Shown here: piece after piece, positions 16,936 through 25,237 of the stretch
Numbering within the stretch: position 1 is the first letter of the stretch
How the letters are laid out: every line of letters starts with the position of its first letter
Assembly (NCBI GenBank): GCA_024692565.1
Contig: JAILMN010000009.1
Span: 1 to 64,000 of the forward strand
Origin: Paludibacteraceae bacterium
GTDB lineage: Bacteria > Bacteroidota > Bacteroidia > Bacteroidales > Paludibacteraceae
Direction of reading: 5' to 3'
Length of the DNA stretch: 64,000 nucleotides
The notes under the pieces: generated by a model
What the model was told of the DNA's origin: nothing
Databases searched by the model: none
Seen by the model: the letters and a program-made list of their open reading frames with translations, nothing else
Program-made: the position numbers and the translations under genes

Positions 16936-18317
16936 GAAAGTATATAGCCATCATTCTGGCAGGAGTGGTACTTAGTTCCTGCGGCGTGTATAAGAAGTAT
17001 CAATCGCAGAAGGACGTGCCGGATGACGTGTTTGGTAGCGGGGACTCGATCGCGCAGATAGCGCTGAATGACTCTTCGATAGCGTCCATCTCCTGGCGTG
17101 AGTTCTTCACCGATCCGTTGTTGCAGACGCTGATTGACTCTGCGCTGGTGCATAATACGGATTTGCAGTCTGCGCGTATAGCCGTAGATCAGGCGCAGGC
17201 GAGCCTCAAAGCCGCTAAGTTGGCGTACCTGCCTTCGCTGTCCCTGAATCCGAGGGCCAGCATCTACACCACGATGAACACCGGCGGCTCGCTCAGCGGC
17301 GCGTCGTACACCTATGACATCCCGTTGCAACTGGATTGGAACATTGGCATATCGGGTTCAGTGACGGTGAATAAACGCAAAGCGCAGGCAGTCATGGAGC
17401 AGGCGAAAGCATCACGTGAGGCGATGCAGGCCAATATCATCTCAACTGTAGCGCAGGAGTATTTCACGCTGCTGCTGCTCGACCGCGAGTTACAGATTCT
17501 GATTGAAACCGACAGCCTCTGGAACGAGTCGTTGGAGACGGAGCGTGCGCTCTGGGAGAACGGAAAAGCGTACTCGACGGCGGTCAACCAGATGGAGTCA
17601 TCCTGCATGAGCGTGAAGGTACAGATCATCGAAACCCAACGCAGCATTCGTAACATTGAGAATACGCTGTGTAAACTGTTAGCCATCACTCCTCGTCCAA
17701 TCGCACGCGGCACATGGGGTGCATACGAGCTGCCCCTCCGTTTCGGTACGGGTGTACCGGCTTCGCTATTGGAGAACCGACCGGACATACGCGTGGCGGA
17801 CCAACAGTTGGCGGAGGCGTTCTATAACACTGCGCTGGCGCGTTCGCAGTTCTTCCCTTCCTTCTCGCTGCAAGGAATCTTAGGCTGGACCAACAGCGGC
17901 GGTATTATTGCCGATCCGGGTGCGCTGCTGCTCAAAGCCTTGGCTTCCCTCACTCAGCCCATCTTCGCGCAAGGTAAACTGCGCGCTCAACTCAAAATAG
18001 CCAAACTCAACCAAGAGGACAAACTCAATAATTATGTGCAGACGGTGCTCAATGCCGGCAATCAGGTGAACGAGTGTCTTGCGGATTGTCAGGCGGCGCA
18101 AGACAAAGATGTGCTGTACAAGCGTCAGGTTGAGGTGTTGAAGGATGCGTATGACGGTACGCACGAACTGATGGAGAGCGGGAAGGCGTCTTATATCGAA
18201 GTGCTGACGGCTCAGGAGTCGCTGTTGTCCGCGCAGCTGAGTGAAGCTGAGAATATGTATGATGGCGCCAACGCGCTGATAGGATTGTATATCGCGTTAG
18301 GTGGCGCTACAAAATAA
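16932..18317 (+). CDS. RND efflux outer-membrane channel lipoprotein (NodT/TolC-like)
   Basis: The 461-residue protein has a lipoprotein signal with lipobox LSSCG and two outer-membrane-efflux repeats rich in long amphipathic helices (AVDQAQASLKAAKLAYLPSL and, in the second half, AEAFYNTALARSQFFPSFSL). RPDIRVADQQL is the NodT-family signature. ATGA overlaps the permease stop. With the adaptor and permease it forms a complete envelope-spanning pump. Confidence 0.95.
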   Translation: MRKYIAIILAGVVLSSCGVYKKYQSQKDVPDDVFGSGDSIAQIALNDSSIASISWREFFTDPLLQTLIDSALVHNTDLQSARIAVDQAQASLKAAKLAYLPSLSLNPRASIYTTMNTGGSLSGASYTYDIPLQLDWNIGISGSVTVNKRKAQAVMEQAKASREAMQANIISTVAQEYFTLLLLDRELQILIETDSLWNESLETERALWENGKAYSTAVNQMESSCMSVKVQIIETQRSIRNIENTLCKLLAITPRPIARGTWGAYELPLRFGTGVPASLLENRPDIRVADQQLAEAFYNTALARSQFFPSFSLQGILGWTNSGGIIADPGALLLKALASLTQPIFAQGKLRAQLKIAKLNQEDKLNNYVQTVLNAGNQVNECLADCQAAQDKDVLYKRQVEVLKDAYDGTHELMESGKASYIEVLTAQESLLSAQLSEAENMYDGANALIGLYIALGGATK

Positions 18318-18323
18318 ATCATT

Positions 18324-20354
18324 ATGGCAATTAAGAAGGATCATACAGGCATTTGGGTGATGGTGGTAGCAGCGGCAGTGCTGGAAGCTATCACTTGTAC
18401 CATGTATTTTACGAACCGTGCAGCTATTCGTGGAGAGGCGGAGTTGCGCGCGAAAACGGAACTGCGTAAAGCGGAGTTGGAGATCAAGACGCACACGGTG
18501 GAGATGGAGACCGCGGCGAAGACATTGGCGTCTTTAGCCGAGCAATACATTGACTGTCCGGACTCGATCTATAATGCTACGCGCCTGACGGTGGGTACGC
18601 TGCGTGAGAACACGAGCATGGCGGTAGCGTTCGTTCCGGACTACTTTCCGAAGAAGGGGCATTTCTACGAGATATGCAGTACCCGTTTCTCGGAGGACAG
18701 TATCTTCACGCGCCAGATAGGCAGCGCCGACCATGACTACACGCAGATGGAATGGTATCAGAACGGCTTTGTGCATGACAGCTGCTGGTGGTGCGAGCCG
18801 TACCTGGACAATGCCGGCGCACGGACGTATGTGGTCAGTTGTTCCTGTCCGGTGCGTGACCGGAAGGGCGAGATTGTAGCCGTCGTGTGTATCGACCTTT
18901 CGCTGAGCGAACTGAAGAACCTCTCCGACTACCTGCAGGTCTATCCCAACAGTTATTATACCATCCGTTCGAGTACAGGTACGGATATCGTTCCCGCGCC
19001 GGACACTATAGCCGGACGCAAGTATAATATATTTCATGAGGAGATTGATGATACCGGATGGCATATGGAGATTATCATCCCGGACGACGTGCTCTTCGCC
19101 GACCTCAACCGTATCGGTAAGATAGTCGGTATCCTGATGCTGTTAGGTCTCGGCGTGCTGGCGCTCATCCTCATCTACTCCGCCCGCACGACACGTAAGA
19201 TGTTGGAGTTCGCGGAGAAAAACCAACGTATCAAAGGCGAGTTGGAAGTAGCGCAGACGATTCAGAATGCGATGCTGCCGAAGGTCTTCCCGCCTTTCCT
19301 CGACCGCCTCGATCTGAACCTGTACGGCATGGTCAATCCTGCGAAAGAAGTTGGCGGCGACTTGTATGATTTCTATGTGCGCCACGATAAACTCTTCTTC
19401 TGCGTAGGCGACGTGAGCGGCAAAGGTGTGCCTGCCGCCCTTGTGATGGCGATGACGCGTTCTCTTTTCCGTGGCATCACGGCGCGCGAAGAGCAACCGG
19501 AACTGATTGTGCATAAGATGAACAAGGCCATTTCGGACCAGAATACGCAGAGTATGTTCCTTACGCTGTTCCTTGGCGTGCTGGATTGCAAAACGGGTCA
19601 CCTCGACTATTGCAACGCGGGGCATAACGCACCGGTGGCTCGCATTAACGGCGAATGGCAACTGCTTGACGTGCTGCCCAACCTGCCTATCGGTGTCGAA
19701 CCCGAGTTCGAATACAAAGCGCAACGGATGCAAGTGCAGTATAACGACCAGATCTTCCTCTATACGGACGGTCTGACCGAGGCGGAAAACAGTAGGCATG
19801 AGCAGTTCGGCGAGACGCGTATGATGGATTGCCTCCGATCCAGCGGTGCGCAACTGACGGCGCCGCGTGAACTGGTGGAAGACATGCAGCGGAGCGTGGA
19901 GACCTTCGTCGGTAGCGCTGAACAAAGCGATGACCTCACGATGCTCTGCATCCGCTATCAGGTGGCTGCACTCGTCATGCGAAATGACATCCAGCAGATA
20001 CCTACGCTCATCGAGTGGTTGGACGGTCTGAACCTGCCGATGGAACTTAATATGCCGATTAACCTGGCGCTGGAAGAGGTGGTCAGCAACGTCATGCTGT
20101 ACGCCTATCCGGGTAAGAGCGGACAGGTCTTCGTTGAGTTCTTTCGCGCCGATGAGCACCAGCTCGTCTTCACCATCACCGACGGCGGTATTCCGTTCGA
20201 CCCGACCCAACAGGCGGAGGCGGACATCACCCTCAGCGCAGAAGAACGCGCTATCGGCGGACTTGGTATTCACCTCGTGCGCCAACTCATGGATAATGTG
20301 AAGTACGAGCGTACAGACGGAAAGAATGTCTTGACCCTCGTCAAGAATCTCTAA
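18324..20354 (+). CDS. membrane sensor with SpoIIE-type PP2C phosphatase and anti-sigma-type kinase domain
   Basis: Domain order in 676 residues: membrane helix (about 12-30), a periplasmic Cache-like sensor (about 35-260, with EWYQNGFVHDSCWW and PVRDRKGEIVAVVCIDLSL), a second helix (about 267-287), a SpoIIE phosphatase (about 310-545; AKEVGGDLYDF, VGDVSGKGVPAALVM, YTDGLTEA, SDDLTMLCI) and a C-terminal GHKL ATPase like RsbW (about 550-676; ALEEVVSNVMLYAY, FTITDGGIPFDP, GGLGIHLV). Such proteins dephosphorylate and rephosphorylate STAS antagonists, and the next gene is one. A dedicated partner sigma factor is not visible here. Confidence 0.93.
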   Translation: MAIKKDHTGIWVMVVAAAVLEAITCTMYFTNRAAIRGEAELRAKTELRKAELEIKTHTVEMETAAKTLASLAEQYIDCPDSIYNATRLTVGTLRENTSMAVAFVPDYFPKKGHFYEICSTRFSEDSIFTRQIGSADHDYTQMEWYQNGFVHDSCWWCEPYLDNAGARTYVVSCSCPVRDRKGEIVAVVCIDLSLSELKNLSDYLQVYPNSYYTIRSSTGTDIVPAPDTIAGRKYNIFHEEIDDTGWHMEIIIPDDVLFADLNRIGKIVGILMLLGLGVLALILIYSARTTRKMLEFAEKNQRIKGELEVAQTIQNAMLPKVFPPFLDRLDLNLYGMVNPAKEVGGDLYDFYVRHDKLFFCVGDVSGKGVPAALVMAMTRSLFRGITAREEQPELIVHKMNKAISDQNTQSMFLTLFLGVLDCKTGHLDYCNAGHNAPVARINGEWQLLDVLPNLPIGVEPEFEYKAQRMQVQYNDQIFLYTDGLTEAENSRHEQFGETRMMDCLRSSGAQLTAPRELVEDMQRSVETFVGSAEQSDDLTMLCIRYQVAALVMRNDIQQIPTLIEWLDGLNLPMELNMPINLALEEVVSNVMLYAYPGKSGQVFVEFFRADEHQLVFTITDGGIPFDPTQQAEADITLSAEERAIGGLGIHLVRQLMDNVKYERTDGKNVLTLVKNL

Positions 20355-20378
20355 ACTGACAACTGATAACTGACAACT
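20354..20378. repeat. tandem AACTGAYA words between phosphatase and STAS gene
   Basis: AACTGACAACTGATAACTGA continues with CAACT. It fills the short spacer in the operon. Confidence 0.75.
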
Positions 20379-20387
20379 TAAAAAGAT

Positions 20388-20690
20388 ATGAAAACGGAAA
20401 TTATTGAGAACGGCAATCAGATTATTGCCAAGTTCGCCGGTCGTTTGGATACTCCGGCATCAGTGCAGACTGCAGAAGAAGTGAAGCCGCTTTTGGAGGC
20501 TGCGAACAAAGAGATCATCCTCGATTGCACCGAACTGGAGTATATCTCTTCGTCGGGTCTACGCATCTTCCTCTCGGTGCGCAAGGAGGCTGCTACGCAC
20601 GGCAGTAAAGTGATTGTGCGCAATATCAACGCCGATATCCGTCAGGTCTTTATGATGACGGGTTTTGTGTCACTGTTTGAGATACAATAG
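20388..20690 (+). CDS. anti-sigma factor antagonist (STAS domain, SpoIIAA/RsbV type)
   Basis: The single-domain 100-residue STAS protein has the conserved loop DCTELEYISSSGLRIFL, where one of the serines near residue 53 is the expected phosphorylation site. In partner switching the unphosphorylated form binds a GHKL kinase. The kinase/phosphatase is encoded just upstream in one polypeptide, so the pair should form a local switch. It ends 2 bases before the alarmone synthetase-like gene. Confidence 0.93.
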   Translation: MKTEIIENGNQIIAKFAGRLDTPASVQTAEEVKPLLEAANKEIILDCTELEYISSSGLRIFLSVRKEAATHGSKVIVRNINADIRQVFMMTGFVSLFEIQ

Positions 20691-20692
20691 TC

Positions 20693-21769
20693 ATGGATCT
20701 GCATTCGGAAATGATCATGACGGAGTACGAAGCGCAACTGCCGGTTTATCAGCGGTTGGAAGGCATCGTACAGCGTACGTTGGAGCAGGCGTTGGCGCGT
20801 AACAATATCCTTGTTACGGCGGTCAGCACGCGTATCAAAACGGCAGAATCCTTGGCCGGCAAATTGGCGTTGAAGGGGTCTAAGTATCAGTCAATCAGTG
20901 ATTTGACCGACATCCTCGGTGCACGTGTTATCACATTCTATACCGATGATGTGGACCATATAGCGGCGCTCGCGGAGCAGATGTTCGAAATCGATTGGGA
21001 GAACTCGGTGGACAAGCGCGCGCTGCACCAGATTGACAGCTTCGGCTATAACTCGCTGCATTATATCTGCCGCTTGCCGAAAAGTATCGTTGATGATCCG
21101 GACTGCCCTGCGCTGAACGAGATCCGCTTTGAGTTGCAACTGCGTACGACACTCCAGCATGCCTGGGCATCTATCAACCATGATATCGGATATAAGACAG
21201 GCGTGGAGATCCCGCGGGACTACCTGCGCCGTATCAACCGTCTGGCAGGTATCCTCGAGATGGCAGATGATGAGTTCAGCCGCATCCGAACGGAGATAAC
21301 CGACTATCGTCGCCGCGTGCAGCAGCTGGTGCAGAACGGCAAGTTGGACGACGTACAACTCGATGGCGATACCTTCACCAGTTATCTGCAGGCGAGACCC
21401 TTCGATGCGCTCAATAAACGCATCGCGTCCATCAACCAGGCCGAGATTGAAGAAGTGCCGCTCATTCGCTACCTGCGCGTCTTCAAAGAGTACGGCTGCA
21501 AGACCCTCGGCGACGTGCATCGCATGAAACTCAAATACGAGAACGATGCCTATCGACTCGCGCGGTATCAGTTGGGTAATACCGACCTCGATATCATCTC
21601 CTCCGCCGTAGGCGTGCAGAATATATGCATCATCTGTATCTTGGCAACCGGAGGCGGTAAGATGGGATTGATCCGACTCTTCGACCTCATCAACGGCCAT
21701 AACAACCAGAACGAAGCGCTTGCAGACATCACCTATGAGCAAGCCAGCAAACTACAAGTGGAAAACTAA
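20693..21769 (+). CDS. RelA/SpoT-domain (p)ppGpp synthetase-like protein
   Basis: The 358-residue protein has a RelA/SpoT synthetase domain at about 25-190: DLTDILGARVITFY, the nucleotide-binding FGYNSLHYICRLPK, and FELQLRTTLQHAWASINHDIGYK. It lacks the N-terminal HD hydrolase and the C-terminal TGS/ACT domains of long RelA/SpoT proteins. The remaining 170 residues are a helical region plus an alpha/beta tail of unknown role. It is likely a small alarmone synthetase, though activity is untested. An HD hydrolase is encoded two genes downstream. Confidence 0.88.
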   Translation: MDLHSEMIMTEYEAQLPVYQRLEGIVQRTLEQALARNNILVTAVSTRIKTAESLAGKLALKGSKYQSISDLTDILGARVITFYTDDVDHIAALAEQMFEIDWENSVDKRALHQIDSFGYNSLHYICRLPKSIVDDPDCPALNEIRFELQLRTTLQHAWASINHDIGYKTGVEIPRDYLRRINRLAGILEMADDEFSRIRTEITDYRRRVQQLVQNGKLDDVQLDGDTFTSYLQARPFDALNKRIASINQAEIEEVPLIRYLRVFKEYGCKTLGDVHRMKLKYENDAYRLARYQLGNTDLDIISSAVGVQNICIICILATGGGKMGLIRLFDLINGHNNQNEALADITYEQASKLQVEN

Positions 21770-21781
21770 AAACTTATACAC

Positions 21782-22621
21782 ATGGAACCGATTAAAATTG
21801 ATTTGAACGACTATGTTCGTACGGGCGAAGGCGCAAATGGCGCCAGCTATAACCACAAGTCTGACCCATCCATCATGATGAAGATGTATTTCCGCAATTT
21901 CGAATCGGCAGCACTGGAACTCGAGGTGGCGCAGAAAGTATATAAAATGGGCATCCCGACACCCGAACCCGGTGACCTCGTAACGGACGGTAAGCAAATG
22001 GGTATCCGTTTCCGCCGTATCGACGGTAAAAAATCCTATTCGCGTGCCTGCGGAGACAATCCCGAGAAGGCCCCCGAGTACGGACGTGAGTTCGCGCAGA
22101 TGTGCAAGAAACTGCATGCTATTCATGTCGATACCACCCAATTTGAGAACGTCAAGGACCGCCTCTATACGATGCTCGCCAACAATCCCGATTTCACACC
22201 GGAGCAGAAGCAGAAACTGCATGATTTCATTGCTGCCGCACCGGATGGAGATACCGCTATTCACGGCGACCTGCAGTTCGGAAATGCCATCTTCACCGAG
22301 AAAGACGGCGTACGTACTTCCTATTTCATCGACCTCGGCGATTTCTGCTACGGCTATCCGATGTTCGACATCGGTATGGTCTATCTCTGCTGCTGCCTGA
22401 ATGATGAGTCGTGGACGATGGAGGTCAACCATATGTCGAATGCTACAGCGGCACGCTTCTGGAACGCTTTCGCACTCGAGTACTTCGGACCCGATGCCGA
22501 CATGGAAGAGGTGATGAAGCAGGTGAAGATTTATGCCGGACTCAAGACCATTATGATCGAGCGCGATACACACTGCGCAATGCCGCAGTTCCGCGCAATG
22601 CTCGAAGGAACAATTTATTAG
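21782..22621 (+). CDS. phosphotransferase (APH/choline-kinase fold)
   Basis: The 279-residue kinase-like protein has the catalytic loop AIHGDLQFGNAIF and the metal-binding YFIDLGDFCYGYPMFDIG of aminoglycoside/choline phosphotransferases. It resembles the TIGR02172 group widespread in gut anaerobes. Such enzymes phosphorylate small hydroxyl compounds, and the real substrate is not known. Placement between alarmone synthetase and hydrolase genes suggests a role in the same regulatory operon rather than drug resistance. Confidence 0.85.
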   Translation: MEPIKIDLNDYVRTGEGANGASYNHKSDPSIMMKMYFRNFESAALELEVAQKVYKMGIPTPEPGDLVTDGKQMGIRFRRIDGKKSYSRACGDNPEKAPEYGREFAQMCKKLHAIHVDTTQFENVKDRLYTMLANNPDFTPEQKQKLHDFIAAAPDGDTAIHGDLQFGNAIFTEKDGVRTSYFIDLGDFCYGYPMFDIGMVYLCCCLNDESWTMEVNHMSNATAARFWNAFALEYFGPDADMEEVMKQVKIYAGLKTIMIERDTHCAMPQFRAMLEGTIY

Positions 22622-22625
22622 TAAT

Positions 22626-22659
22626 AAATCGTCAATCGTAAATCGTTCAATCGTAAATA
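22626..22659. repeat. tandem AATCGT words in an operon spacer
   Basis: AAATCGTCAATCGTAAATCG is followed by TTCAATCGTAAAT, four near-copies of a 7-9 base unit in the 43-base gap. Confidence 0.8.
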
Positions 22660-22664
22660 ATTTT

Positions 22665-23243
22665 ATGGCTAATAAATATATCGATACTGACCTCTTTGAC
22701 CGCGCAGCGGTCTTCGCCATCCGGGCGCACCATAATACCGAGCGTCGCGGCAAAGGTTTTCCCTATATCATTCACCCGATGGAGGCCGTGGAGATTGTCG
22801 CAACAATCACTACTGACCCCGAACTGCTGGCGGCTGCAGCGCTACATGACACTATCGAAGATACCGATGTCACCGTCGAGCAGATCCGTGCCGAGTTCGG
22901 AGAACGCATCGCTAACCTCGTGCACGCCGAGAGTGACCAGTTCACCGAAGGGGTGTCCGAAGAGGATAGTTGGCATGACCGTAAGCAAGCAGCCATAGAC
23001 CGGCTCGCAGCGGCGCCGCATGACGCGAAGATTGTGGCGATGGGCGATAAACTGAGTAATATGCGCGCCATATGGCGAGACTATCAGACCAAAGGCGATG
23101 CACTGTGGTCTATCTTCCATGTTAAGGATAAAGCTTCGCATGAATGGCACTATCGCGGTCTCGCCGCTTCACTCAGCGAACTGAGTGACACCTTCGCTTA
23201 CCAAGAGTTCGTCCGCCTCATCGATGAAGTCTTCACCCGTTAA
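22665..23243 (+). CDS. HD-domain (p)ppGpp hydrolase-like protein
   Basis: The 192-residue single-domain protein has the metal-site residues of SpoT/Mesh1-type pyrophosphohydrolases: YIIHPMEAV, AALHDTIEDTDVT and MGDKLSNMRAI. There is no synthetase domain. Known small alarmone hydrolases remove the 3'-pyrophosphate of (p)ppGpp. The nearby RelA/SpoT-domain gene makes that substrate likely, but other nucleotides are possible. Confidence 0.88.
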   Translation: MANKYIDTDLFDRAAVFAIRAHHNTERRGKGFPYIIHPMEAVEIVATITTDPELLAAAALHDTIEDTDVTVEQIRAEFGERIANLVHAESDQFTEGVSEEDSWHDRKQAAIDRLAAAPHDAKIVAMGDKLSNMRAIWRDYQTKGDALWSIFHVKDKASHEWHYRGLAASLSELSDTFAYQEFVRLIDEVFTR

Positions 23244-23258
23244 TACACATTACACATC

Positions 23259-23828
23259 ATGGAAAAGAAATTTGTTGTTACCATCGGACGCGAGTTTGGT
23301 ACCGGTGGACGAAAAATAGCCAATGAGTTGGCGCAGATATTAGGAGTGCAACTGTATGACCGTCAGCTGCTGGAACCCATCCGCGAGCGGCATAACCTCA
23401 CGCAGGAAGAGATAGACCACATCAAATCCGTCAAACCCAGCTGGTGGTATGAGAATGTGTCCCAGGATCTGTATAATGACGAGGAATTCCTCGTGCGCTC
23501 GCTTGCGGAGCGGGAGTCATGCGTCATCCTGGGGCGTACGGGTTTCCATATTTTCCGCGAGAATCCGAATGCGTTCAAGGTCTTCCTCATTGCGGACAAG
23601 ACATACCGCCGCGATAAAGTGGCGCGCCGGCTTAATATCAACGAAGGTAGCGCAGACACCCTGATTGACAAGGTGGACGAAGCGCGGGAGAACTTTACCA
23701 AAACCTTCAGCGGCAAAACGCGTTATGATGCGCGTAATTATGACCTCGTGCTCAATGTGACCGGTCTCGATGCACAGGAAGTGGCACGGTTTATAGCTGA
23801 GTGTGTACGTCGGCGCTTAGGACAATGA
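23259..23828 (+). CDS. cytidylate kinase-like protein (CMK2 family)
   Basis: The 189-residue P-loop kinase begins VTIGREFGTGGRKIANELA, a glycine-rich loop like that of CMP kinases, followed by LGVQLYDRQLL. RRDKVARRLNIN and the later DARNYDLVLNVTG also fit the family. CMK2 proteins occur beside, not instead of, the essential Cmk, and their substrate is unclear. Its stop overlaps the next start (ATGA). Confidence 0.88.
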   Translation: MEKKFVVTIGREFGTGGRKIANELAQILGVQLYDRQLLEPIRERHNLTQEEIDHIKSVKPSWWYENVSQDLYNDEEFLVRSLAERESCVILGRTGFHIFRENPNAFKVFLIADKTYRRDKVARRLNINEGSADTLIDKVDEARENFTKTFSGKTRYDARNYDLVLNVTGLDAQEVARFIAECVRRRLGQ

Positions 23829-24628
23829 ATATTCAATTTGAGCATATAGATAATGCCCGCGACTTGGGCGGAATGAAAGGCGCAGGTGGACGACTCGTCA
23901 GGCCCCATCGGCTCATCCGTACGGCTCACCTCCACGACGCTTCCGATGACGACGTGCGGCGACTCAAAGAGAAATATAAGCTCTGCCGCATCTTCGATTT
24001 CCGTTCGCTGGGAGAGTCCCAAGCCGTCCCCGATCGCGAGATAGAGGGCGTGCAGCATCATCTGCTCCCTACCATCGACATGCGCGCCGAGCAGCAGACC
24101 GGCAAACCCATTCCCGACGAAGCTTTTCTCGAACTCGACCGGCATATTGTCAACTATTCCTTCTATCCCGAGGTACAGGTCATGGCGGCGAATATGTACC
24201 CCTCCCTCATCCGGAGTGAGTTTTCCCAACTCCAGTACGCTGCTTTCCTCAGACTCATCATCGAGGCACCCGAAGACGGCGGTATACTCTGGCATTGTGC
24301 CCAAGGCAAAGACCGCACAGGCTGGGGAGCAGCCTTCCTTATGTTTGCTCTTGGTATTTCCAAAGACGATATCATCGAGGATTTCGAACTCAGCAATATC
24401 GCCTACCGACCCATCGTTACCAAACTGAATGCAGATGTCGATGCACGCGGTGGAGGACAAGCCGAGAAAGCAGTCATACAGGCTTTCATGGGTGTCTCTA
24501 CGCCTAATTTCATCTCCACCCTCGATCTCATCGACCGCGAGTATGGCGGCATGACCAATTATCTCCACGAGATCCTCTGCCTCACACACGACGATATACT
24601 CACCCTCCGAAAACGATTCTTAGTATGA
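23825..24628 (+). CDS. tyrosine-protein phosphatase (Y_phosphatase3 family)
   Basis: The 267-residue protein has the cysteine phosphatase loop LWHCAQGKDRTGWG and the N-terminal family motif NARDLGGMKGAGGRLVRPHRLIRTA. Members act on phosphotyrosine, phosphoserine or phosphoinositides. The ATG at 23825 overlaps the CMK2 stop, and the GTG at 23801 in the track would lie deep in that gene. It ends the signalling run with another ATGA overlap into a gene remnant. Confidence 0.9.
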   Translation: MNIQFEHIDNARDLGGMKGAGGRLVRPHRLIRTAHLHDASDDDVRRLKEKYKLCRIFDFRSLGESQAVPDREIEGVQHHLLPTIDMRAEQQTGKPIPDEAFLELDRHIVNYSFYPEVQVMAANMYPSLIRSEFSQLQYAAFLRLIIEAPEDGGILWHCAQGKDRTGWGAAFLMFALGISKDDIIEDFELSNIAYRPIVTKLNADVDARGGGQAEKAVIQAFMGVSTPNFISTLDLIDREYGGMTNYLHEILCLTHDDILTLRKRFLV

Positions 24629-24766
24629 TACATTGTAACGAAGAAGTGGCGCGTTGCCTGCTCTGCCAGGACGCTCCTTGTGGCGCTAAAACTCATCCGT
24701 GACGGTCAACTATTCATCCTCCGCAACGGCAAGACCTACACCGCCCTCGGTGTGGAGATAAAGTAA
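24625..24766 (+). pseudogene. remnant: start of a Fe-S oxidoreductase joined to an unrelated C-terminal tail
   Basis: The frame from ATG 24625 gives 25 residues (NEEVARCLLCQDAPCG) and stops at 24702. This matches the EAxRCLxCxxxPC start of PreT/glutamate-synthase small-subunit proteins, which should run on for 400 residues or more. A second frame, 24680-24766, reads LIRDGQLFILRNGKTYTALG, then VEIK and stop. That is a C-terminal tail type often seen on exported Bacteroidales proteins. An internal deletion that fused two genes explains both pieces. Confidence 0.6.
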
Positions 24767-24781
24767 TAAGTAAGTAGAATT

Positions 24782-24804
24782 GGAGCGCTTCGGCGCTCCT
24801 TTTT
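24782..24804 (+). terminator. rho-independent terminator of the pump/signalling run
   Basis: GGAGCGC-TTCG-GCGCTCC followed by TTTTT. The UUCG tetraloop and T run make this the clearest terminator in the window. Confidence 0.92.
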
Positions 24805-24855
24805 GCTTACTAATATGAGCAAAAGTAATAATTTTTGAAAAAAAATGCAGAAATA

Positions 24856-24887
24856 TTTGCGTATATCAAAAAAAAGCAGTACTTTTG
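24856..24887 (+). promoter_or_regulatory. promoter of the tRNA pair
   Basis: TTTG (24856-24859), 20 bases, TACTTTTG (24880-24887), with the shared spacer ending TCAAAAAAAAGCAG. It lies 26 bases before tRNA-Asp. Confidence 0.88.
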
Positions 24888-24913
24888 CACCCGCTTTTGA
24901 AAAGAAGTACCCG

Positions 24914-24986
24914 GTGCGGTAGTTCAGTTGGTTAGAATACCGGCCTGTCACGCCGTAGGTCGCGAGTTCGAGTCTCGTCCGCACCG
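24914..24986 (+). tRNA. tRNA-Asp (GTC)
   Basis: Acceptor arms GGTGCGG / CCGCACC, D arm AGTTGGTTAGAA, anticodon loop CTGTCAC and T arm GCGAGTTCGAGTCTCGT are all present. CCA is not encoded. The anticodon stem CCGGC / GCCGT has one C-T mismatch at its outer pair, which is slightly unusual. Confidence 0.95.
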
Positions 24987-24998
24987 CTTCTTTTTTAG

Positions 24999-25072
24999 GG
25001 TCCATTAGCTCAACTGAATAGAGTACCACACTACGGATGTGGGGGTTGCAGGTTTGAATCCTGCATGGATCA
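24999..25072 (+). tRNA. tRNA-Arg (ACG)
   Basis: Acceptor GGTCCAT / ATGGATC (one G-T pair), anticodon stem CCACA / TGTGG with loop CTACGGA (anticodon ACG), T arm GCAGGTTTGAATCCTGC. It follows tRNA-Asp by 12 bases on the same transcript. CCA is not encoded. Its last 16 bases recur 113 bp downstream. Confidence 0.95.
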
Positions 25073-25083
25073 CATACAAAAAG

Positions 25084-25126
25084 AAAACTCATCTGAAAGT
25101 TCACTTTCAAGTGAGTTTTTTATTTT
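25084..25126 (+). terminator. terminator after tRNA-Arg
   Basis: AACTCATCTGAAAG pairs with CTTTCAAGTGAGTT (12 of 14 pairs, 4-base loop), followed by TTTTATTTT. Confidence 0.85.
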
Positions 25127-25169
25127 GGATGTTGAACTCGCCCACGGCGAGGGCTAAGGATTACGAAGA

Positions 25170-25187
25170 AATCCTGCATGGATCACA
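25170..25187 (+). repeat. duplicated tRNA-Arg 3' end, att-like direct repeat
   Basis: AATCCTGCATGGATCACA is identical to 25057-25074, which spans the 3' end of tRNA-Arg plus two flanking bases. Duplicated tRNA 3' ends are typical of integrase attachment sites, but only 95 bases and no integrase lie between the copies. It could be a scar after excision or the relic of a second tRNA gene. Confidence 0.65.
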
Positions 25188-25189
25188 CG

Positions 25190-25221
25190 AAATCAGTGCA
25201 GTCAATCGGCTGCACTGATTT
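25190..25221. terminator. perfect hairpin, probably a bidirectional terminator
   Basis: AAATCAGTGCAG pairs perfectly with CTGCACTGATTT (12 bp, 8-base loop). T-rich DNA follows on the plus strand (ATTTTAG). It sits just downstream of the minus-strand NadR-like gene and of the duplicated tRNA end. Confidence 0.75.
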
Positions 25222-25237
25222 ATTTTAGATTTCCTGC

